Shown in pieces: positions 1 through 3,717 of a stretch of 5,312 nt of DNA; the first letter of the stretch is position 1; every line of letters starts with the position of its first letter. The notes beneath the pieces were generated by a model that did no database searches, was not told the origin of the DNA, and saw nothing but the letters and a program-made list of their open reading frames with translations. Position numbers and translations under genes: made by a program. This DNA comes from Ignavibacteria bacterium (lineage in GTDB: Bacteria > Bacteroidota > Ignavibacteria > Ignavibacteriales > Ignavibacteriaceae): NCBI GenBank assembly GCA_029863735.1, contig JAOTUT010000140.1, forward strand, positions 1-5,312. Reading direction: 5' to 3'.

Positions 1-1666
1 CGAGATTATTCAATTCACTTGCTGTTGACCAGCTAAGTAGAATTTCTTTACCATTGACCATTGCTGTGAAAGATGTTAGCTCAACAGGTACAATTACTCC
101 ATTAAACTCATCAGCACCGATGTCCGGTAATGTTGCCTGCCTTGAATCTCCATCAATGTCTTTTGTAATTCCCCATATTGGAGTTGCGCCTGACTCAATA
201 TTTGTAGGAACAATATGGTTCATATGAAGGTGGGGATTAATAAAAAAGGGCTTCTCAGTTATGCTATTAACATCCTGCCCGGTAACCTGCCATTCAGCCA
301 GATTGAAATAATCACCTCCGGTTGATCTTACAAGGCAGTTATTCGGATTTTGTACATAGTAAAGATCATTATAATCTGAGGTGATCATTGAGGAATTTCC
401 ATAGAAATAAATTGATGAAGCACAATAGGGGGATTCATCCCTGGTATTGACCAGAATGTTATTCTTTACAACTACATTTGAGCAGTCACCGTAAATATAT
501 AACGCCCCGGAACCATCAGGATTTGCTCCATTTCCAAAACCGTCAAGATAAACGGAATTATAATAAACTCTTGGATAATACTGTCCCATCAATTGTATGC
601 CAGCAACGGTGGCTTCGGTTTGTGTCGCTGAACTTCGTATATCATATACCATATTATTATAGACTAAATTATTACTTCCTTGTTCACCAGCCAATCCTGA
701 TAATACTATCCCGACAGTACCATAGAGACCGCCACTAGCATAAATATTATGAACTACGTTGTTCCGTATAATGTTACCATAACCACCATAAGCATTTATA
801 CCTACATTAAAATAATCATTGTAGTATCTGACATTCTGGACAACATTCTTTTCAATAATTGTGTTCAGAGTGACTTCTGATTGGATACCCCACGCTATTA
901 AATTATCCGTTTCCGATCCTATTTTGTTTCCTCTAATAATATTACCATCTGGTCTTGTTATGGCAATTCCATACCCCAGTAGGAATATTCCTACTCCTGC
1001 TTCTTTTATAAAGTTGTTCCGAATCAGATTATCATCTGGGGGAGAAAGAGAAATAGTCTGATTCCAAATCATAATTCCAGTACCACTTCTTGTGTAATCT
1101 TCACTGATAAAAGTTATATTCTGAACAACGTTGTGGTCCGAATTATTCCAAAAACCAACACAATCGTTGTAAGGGAATTGTAGGTTTTCCGTAGCGCGGA
1201 TTGTAAGCGTAGTGGGCCCTTCAGTATCAACACCATCTAATGTTATATAGCTGGTATTTATAAAGAGTAGAACTATTGCACGATTACCTATAATAGTAAC
1301 ATTTTTATTTGCTGCGGGTCTTATTATAACTCTGCTGCTTAAGTCGGCACCAGGGATTGGACCGTTTAAGAAAAACCCGTAATCACCACTTAATGCTACA
1401 TATGTGGTATTAATTAATTCCAATGTAACCTCTCCATCAATTCCATCACTGCTGAGTTTATCAAAGGCAGATTGTATGGTTGGGAAATAACCGCCATTTC
1501 CAATAGTATAGGTACCAGCGTGAAGTGGTGCGGGAGTAAGGTTTTCAACTTTTTCAGGAATGGTTAGCTCATAGCCTCTTCGTAATGAGCCTAATTCCTG
1601 TGCAATAACAGTATAAGAGAATAACACTGTTATAAGAAAGGCGAAAAGAACAAACAACTTTTTCAT
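1..1666 (-). CDS. Exported right-handed parallel beta-helix (PbH1/NosD-like) protein, probable T9SS cargo, C-terminus cut by window edge
   Basis: I translated this frame by hand: 555 codons without a stop, still open at base 2. The ATG at 1666 sits 5 nt after a perfect AGGAGG (1672-1677). Residues 1-22 form a signal peptide (MKK, hydrophobic core, VIA then Q23), so the product is exported. A GTYTIG...FPTIQSAFDKL segment (about 51-70) is the usual opening of this secreted family. Asn-rich beta-helix coils such as DHNVVQNITF, GNIIRGNKIG, GNIIRNNVV and SNVVVKNNILVN start near residues 176, 213, 241, 268, 297, 331, 365 and 396, about 27-37 residues apart. Then come LAEWQVTGQDVNSI (about 456), TKDIDGDSRQATLPDIGADEF (about 500-521) and VPVELTSFTA (about 527). 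The last is the start of the FnIII-like domain that in Ignavibacteria normally precedes a T9SS sorting tail, here presumably beyond the edge. Function is unknown. Carbohydrate binding or cleavage is possible for beta-helices, but no catalytic motif is recognised. Confidence 0.9.
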   Translation of the reverse strand, partial: MKKLFVLFAFLITVLFSYTVIAQELGSLRRGYELTIPEKVENLTPAPLHAGTYTIGNGGYFPTIQSAFDKLSSDGIDGEVTLELINTTYVALSGDYGFFLNGPIPGADLSSRVIIRPAANKNVTIIGNRAIVLLFINTSYITLDGVDTEGPTTLTIRATENLQFPYNDCVGFWNNSDHNVVQNITFISEDYTRSGTGIMIWNQTISLSPPDDNLIRNNFIKEAGVGIFLLGYGIAITRPDGNIIRGNKIGSETDNLIAWGIQSEVTLNTIIEKNVVQNVRYYNDYFNVGINAYGGYGNIIRNNVVHNIYASGGLYGTVGIVLSGLAGEQGSNNLVYNNMVYDIRSSATQTEATVAGIQLMGQYYPRVYYNSVYLDGFGNGANPDGSGALYIYGDCSNVVVKNNILVNTRDESPYCASSIYFYGNSSMITSDYNDLYYVQNPNNCLVRSTGGDYFNLAEWQVTGQDVNSITEKPFFINPHLHMNHIVPTNIESGATPIWGITKDIDGDSRQATLPDIGADEFNGVIVPVELTSFTAMVNGKEILLSWSTASELNNL

Positions 1667-1671
1667 TAGAA

Positions 1672-1677
1672 CCTCCT
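1672..1677 (-). promoter_or_regulatory. Shine-Dalgarno of the beta-helix gene
   Basis: Perfect AGGAGG on the minus strand, 5 nt before the ATG at 1666. It fixes the start of the beta-helix gene. A 17/20 match to this start region occurs around 1847-1866 (see the 19-codon ORF). Confidence 0.85.
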
Positions 1678-1724
1678 AATAAATTGTGATTAAATTATCA
1701 GGGTGTTCAGTCGTGAGTATTTAC

Positions 1725-1740
1725 AGTGCGATTGAGCACT
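1725..1740. other. Short inverted repeat upstream of the beta-helix gene
   Basis: AGTGC (1725-1729) and GCACT (1736-1740) flank a 6-nt spacer about 60-75 bp upstream of the ATG at 1666. It could be a weak operator or 5'-UTR hairpin. Five base pairs is close to chance expectation. The rest of the 1667-1792 spacer shows no promoter I would defend. Confidence 0.2.
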
Positions 1741-1792
1741 CTAACTGTTTTTATTTTCGTGGGAACAAAGAGGTCTTGCCCCACAAAATTTC

Positions 1793-1852
1793 TTATTTAA
1801 TTAACAGCTTTTTTATTGTCGCGCTAAGAATGAGAAATGATAACCGTTTCAT
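1793..1852 (-). pseudogene. 19-codon ORF with strong RBS: stump of a signal-peptide gene, or a leader peptide
   Basis: AGGAGG (1858-1863) lies 5 nt before an ATG at 1852 that opens MKRLSFLILSATIKKLLIK and stops with TAA at 1793-1795. A basic start followed by a hydrophobic stretch is the first half of a typical lipoprotein or Sec signal peptide. The translation-initiation region is nearly identical to that of the beta-helix gene 186 bp away (17 of 20 bases, 1661-1680 against 1847-1866). The most economical reading is that this is the remaining 5' end of a second exported-protein gene whose body has been lost. A functional leader or small membrane peptide translated ahead of the beta-helix gene (126 nt between stop and next start) cannot be excluded. 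Confidence 0.4.
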
Positions 1853-1947
1853 TGAAACCTCCTAGTTATGGATGATTAATAATTTTTTATCTCACCTTTG
1901 TTCGACAAGCTCAGAATGACGGAGAGAGGTTGGGGTGAGGTTAAATC

Positions 1948-1970
1948 CGGGCGAGACATAATCTCGCCCG
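1948..1970. other. Perfect 9-bp GC-rich hairpin
   Basis: CGGGCGAGA (1948-1956), loop CATAA, TCTCGCCCG (1962-1970). It is a very stable stem. Neither side is followed by a T-run, so it is not a typical intrinsic terminator. It is more likely the palindromic core of the surrounding repeat. Confidence 0.75.
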
Positions 1971-1990
1971 AGCTGTCCTCCCACCCAGGC

Positions 1991-2003
1991 TCGCCATAGG
2001 CGA
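1991..2003. other. Small hairpin, 5-bp stem with 3-nt loop
   Basis: TCGCC (1991-1995), ATA, GGCGA (1999-2003). It lies 21 bp from the 9-bp hairpin and shares its CTCGCC/GGCGAG-type bases, so the two probably belong to one repeat family. Confidence 0.5.
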
Positions 2004-2025
2004 ATCGAGTTGGCCTCCCTATCTT

Positions 2026-2225
2026 TTATCAAATTTTATAAACTTTATGATAACATCTGGTAAAGAATTGCTCTACCAGAGTTACGTACTAAACCCTTAT
2101 AATGCTAAATATAAGTTTTGCGTTAGCTAAACCTGAAATGTTTTCGTTGATCCTATATTCTAATAAATTCATCAGTATTTTTTTCAATAATTGATCAACT
2201 TCCCCTTCTAAGAGTTAATCAACAG
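2026..2225. other. AT-rich spacer with one inverted repeat, no gene seen
   Basis: No coding frame, RNA gene or recognisable promoter is supported in these 200 bp. The one clear structure is TCTGGTA (2056-2062) facing TACCAGA (2074-2080) across 11 nt, a 7-bp stem without a following T-run. CAACTTCCCCTTCT (2196-2209) resembles the right end of the two palindromic repeats further right but has no matching left arm. Confidence 0.5.
2056..2080. other. 7-bp inverted repeat
   Basis: TCTGGTA and TACCAGA pair perfectly around the loop AAGAATTGCTC. It could be a protein-binding palindrome or an RNA hairpin. It is isolated from any gene start (about 200 bp from the nearest), so no role is assigned. Confidence 0.4.
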
Positions 2226-2261
2226 TTGCAATATTATTTCTTAACCGTGCTTCCTTCCGAT

Positions 2262-2323
2262 AAAAAAGAGGGCGAAACTGTGTTATCGGGTGCGTTTATT
2301 TTTAATAAACAATTTCCACCCTC
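2262..2323 (-). terminator. Possible intrinsic terminator formed by repeat copy A
   Basis: Reading leftward (minus strand), the imperfect stem closed by GAGGG/CCCTC is followed at once by TTTTTT. It is the first T-run-tailed hairpin downstream of the gene fragment ending at 2512. The stem has a mismatched middle and a long loop, so efficiency is doubtful. Copy B lacks the T6 run. Confidence 0.3.
2268..2323. repeat. Imperfect palindromic repeat, copy A (56 bp core)
   Basis: The core runs from GAGGG to CCCTC and matches copy B 150 bp to the right in most positions (for example GAGGGC, AAA, TGTGTTA, GGTGCGTT, AACAA, TTCCACCCTC). Weaker similarity continues to the left to about 2241 (TTAACCGTGC against CTAACTGC in B), giving a unit near 85 bp. 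Each copy folds on itself: GAGGG pairs CCCTC, AAA pairs TTT, TGT pairs ACA and TTAT pairs ATAA, with small mismatches between. A competing perfect 7-bp stem, CCGATAA (2257-2263) with TTATCGG (2283-2289), overlaps the left arm. On the minus strand the GAGGG/CCCTC stem is followed directly by T6 (2262-2267), so this copy could also end leftward transcription. Confidence 0.7.
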
Positions 2324-2417
2324 TTTATTACTGTGCTGTGGGGAAGCTCATATTTTAATTAATTTTTTCATTGATGATTCATCACAACTACCTAACTGCA
2401 TTTTCTCAGAAATACAA

Positions 2418-2474
2418 GAGGGCAAAATTGTGTTACAAGGTGCGTTAAATTTTTGTATAACAACTTCCACCCTC
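2418..2474. repeat. Imperfect palindromic repeat, copy B (57 bp core)
   Basis: This is the second copy of the element at 2268-2323, in the same orientation, with its GAGGG exactly 150 bp further on. It folds as GAGGG/CCCTC, AA/TT, TTGT/ACAA and TACA/TGTA separated by small internal loops, around an apical loop that contains GGTGCGTT, the best-conserved unpaired stretch shared with copy A. Arm differences between the copies partly preserve pairing (copy A closes with TTAT/ATAA where B closes with TACA/TGTA). It begins 38 bp beyond the stop of the T9SS-tail ORF, so it lies in that transcript's 3' region. Confidence 0.7.
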
Positions 2475-2511
2475 TCATTCATTCATCCTTTACAGGAGGT
2501 AGGTAATTAAT

Positions 2512-2817
2512 TCATTTTGTTAATTCCATTTCTCTTGAATCGAAAAATTGATCAGCTACAACATGACAGAAATATGTTCCACCTGGCAACTGTTCCGCTA
2601 AAAACTCAAGTTCATAAGATCCTGCATTGTGTAAACTGGAAATCACTTTATCCACAACTCTTCCGTATGAGTTAGTAATAACAACAGTGACCTTAGTTTC
2701 ATAAGGTAAATTGATTTTGATCGTTGTTAATTTGTTAAAAGGATTCGGATAATTCTGTTCAAGATAAAATCCTGACGGAATAATATTTTTTTTACGATGT
2801 GCTGCAATTACATTCAC
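2512..2817 (-). pseudogene. Detached type IX secretion C-terminal sorting domain (Por secretion tail), 101 codons
   Basis: The product is a complete T9SS type A sorting domain: IPSGFYLEQNYPNPFN at residues 12-28, beta strands TTIKINL and KVTVVI, a YGRVVDKV turn, the AGSYELEF strand (about 65-72), LPGGTYFCHVV (77-87) and a C-terminal MELTK. In T9SS cargo this domain sits at the extreme C-terminus of an exported protein and is removed at the cell surface. Here it stands alone, with no signal peptide and so no way to reach the periplasm. The frame opens at a GTG (2817) 9 nt after AGGAG (2827-2831), and an in-frame TAG lies at 2830-2832. It is most simply the surviving tail of a broken cargo gene, probably the one ending just upstream at 2876. 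The key N-P-T-T after YPNPF has become N-K-L-T-T. Translation from the GTG is possible but a function is doubtful. Confidence 0.75.
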
Positions 2818-2875
2818 TTCAACATTCTCCTATTGTGAATTCTGTATTTATTTTGGATGAAATCAGATATTCTAT

Positions 2876-3478
2876 TTAATATTCACTTTTATTAAAGTTC
2901 CTGATGCACCAACCCACGGCCCATCCTTCATCAGCATTTCGGTAATACTCGGTGCATTGTTGGGGATGATCTAATAAAGATTCAAGTTTATCTTCTTCGG
3001 AATAAATTCTTATTTCGTTTATCACCTTGTTCAGAAAATCGCTTGCAACTTTGTATCCGGTATTATCATCTTTCAAGTAAACGCCACAAAAGTGCTGCTG
3101 TTTACCTTTGTTGTAGGGCAGCCAGCTATTACCGCCATCCGTTGATTTCATAATAGCGCAGTAAATATCAGCTTGCCATAAAATTTTGGAGGAAGATTTT
3201 ACATTTGTTAGAGTGATATTACTTTCATCAGCCCAGCTTATGCCACCATCTGTTGTTATCAAAACATCACCTTCTTCAGTTAATGCCTCTCCATTTTGAA
3301 CATCAGCAAATGAAATGGTAAAAATTTTAGTGGTGCCTAAGGGAGCGTTAAGCCAATAGTCATTACTCTGAGCAGCGACAGGTATGAGGGTAGTAAGAGT
3401 AAATATCAATGAAAAAAAAATATTTCTCCCCTCACAACCACTCATCTTTTTTGATGGGGATCTATAATCTTCGGACAT
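2876..3478 (-). CDS. Exported BNR/YCF48-like repeat protein, truncated and apparently frameshifted near its end
   Basis: The start is fixed by AGGAGG (3484-3489) 5 nt before the ATG. An unusually long N-region (residues 1-18, including acidic residues) precedes a hydrophobic core NIFFSLIFTLTTLIPVAA; cleavage is likely after A36. The mature part has beta-propeller-like blades: ISFADVQNGEALTEEGDVLITTDGGISW (55-82) and IMKSTDGGNSW (109-119), the Asp-box signature, then GVYLKDDNTGYKVAS and DEGWAVG (183-189). After G189 the frame reads WCIRNFNKSEY, but removing one T at 2911/2912 gives GASGTLIKVNIK and TAG (2872-2874), the expected blade ending. This indicates a one-base insertion or sequencing error. 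About three blades are present where closed propellers have six to seven, and the T9SS tail lies in a separate ORF 58 bp downstream. It is probably a decaying T9SS cargo gene; the substrate is unknown. Confidence 0.75.
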   Translation of the reverse strand: MSEDYRSPSKKMSGCEGRNIFFSLIFTLTTLIPVAAQSNDYWLNAPLGTTKIFTISFADVQNGEALTEEGDVLITTDGGISWADESNITLTNVKSSSKILWQADIYCAIMKSTDGGNSWLPYNKGKQQHFCGVYLKDDNTGYKVASDFLNKVINEIRIYSEEDKLESLLDHPQQCTEYYRNADEGWAVGWCIRNFNKSEY

Positions 3479-3483
3479 TCCTA

Positions 3484-3489
3484 CCTCCT
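3484..3489 (-). promoter_or_regulatory. Shine-Dalgarno deciding the start of the BNR-repeat gene
   Basis: Perfect AGGAGG, 5 nt before the ATG at 3478. It favours this start over the in-frame ATG at residue 12 (MSGCEGR), which would give a more usual signal-peptide N-region but has no ribosome-binding site. Confidence 0.75.
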
Positions 3490-3560
3490 AGACAAAAGCG
3501 TTGAGAATATTTCTAAATTCGCTCTTCAAATAAACAAAATTGAGGCAGGGGGTGGTTATT

Positions 3561-3593
3561 AACTATGTTGCAAAAGCTTGCAACTATGTTGCA
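3561..3593. promoter_or_regulatory. Operator-like array: 12-bp direct repeat at 21-bp spacing with nested inverted repeat
   Basis: AACTATGTTGCA occurs exactly at 3561-3572 and 3582-3593, a start-to-start distance of 21 bp, two helical turns. Between and overlapping them is a perfect inverted repeat, GTTGCAA (3567-3573), AAGC, TTGCAAC (3578-3584). Tandem half-sites 21 bp apart are the classical arrangement bound by AraC-family dimers, and the adjacent gene ends in an AraC-type domain. The array is about 83-115 bp upstream of the ATG at 3478, suitable for an activator. A possible Bacteroidota-type -7 element (CAAATAAA at 3527-3534, TTTATTTG on the minus strand; imperfect match to TAnnTTTG) lies between. 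That HTCS protein binds here is inference. Confidence 0.6.
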
Positions 3594-3717
3594 TATTTTA
3601 GGTTTTTAGCTGATTTAAGGGGGTGAAAAGCAGGCTGAAGAGGACTTACGCTTGATAATTGGTAAATGATTAAACTGACAGCATTGGGTAGATCCAATTC
3701 AGAACCGGAGTAAATTA
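3594..3717. other. Spacer downstream of the HTCS gene, no clear terminator
   Basis: Only a weak 5-bp inverted repeat, ATTGG (3683-3687) with CCAAT (3694-3698), is present 20-35 bp after the HTCS stop, without a T-run. No gene is seen. Read-through from the HTCS gene into the BNR-repeat gene therefore cannot be excluded. Confidence 0.4.

Larger units (their letters stand above)
1889..2025. repeat. GC-rich intergenic repeat cluster with nested hairpins
   Basis: This patch is about 58% GC (70 of 120 bases, 1901-2020) inside clearly AT-rich surroundings and has no ORF. It joins several short modules. First is TTCGACAAGCTCAGAATGAC, whose reverse complement GTCATTCTGAGCTTGTCGAA I recall as part of a widespread dispersed intergenic repeat in environmental genomes. 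Next is GGAGAGAGGTTGGGGTGAGG (reverse complement resembles the common CCTCACCCCAACC type). Then come a 9-bp perfect hairpin (1948-1970) and a 5-bp hairpin with an ATA loop (1991-2003). CTCACC (1891-1896) and GGTGAG (1934-1939) also form an inverted pair. I interpret it as a mosaic of dispersed repeats. The repeat identity is from memory, not a search. Confidence 0.5.

Noticed and set aside
478..1061. Plus-strand frames opposite the beta-helix gene
   Set aside because: They lie antisense to a 555-codon frame with signal peptide and family motifs, have no ribosome-binding sites and no recognisable domains.
1948..1970. Strong hairpin as an intrinsic terminator
   Set aside because: There is no T-run on either strand next to the 9-bp stem, and it lies inside a GC-rich repeat patch.
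2190..2212. Third copy of the palindromic repeat (CAACTTCCCCTTCT)
   Set aside because: Only the right end resembles the repeat; no GAGGG left arm or GGTGCGTT centre is found at the expected distance.
2390..2450. Integron attC-like pair: ACCTAAC (2390-2396) and GTTAAAT (2444-2450) bounding an imperfect palindrome
   Set aside because: The boxes are not complementary, copy A has GTTTATT instead of GTTRRRY, and similarity continues 24 bp past the would-be crossover point. The copies are only 150 bp apart and no integrase is seen.
2226..2510. 94-codon plus-strand frame containing a repeated EGxxVLxGA peptide
   Set aside because: It starts at a TTG with no ribosome-binding site and is made of the two palindromic DNA repeats. 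Their differences are not biased to third positions and the repeat cores differ by one base, so the peptide repeat is a by-product of the DNA repeat.
3683..3698. Terminator after the HTCS gene
   Set aside because: The stem is only 5 bp (ATTGG/CCAAT) and there is no T-run after it.
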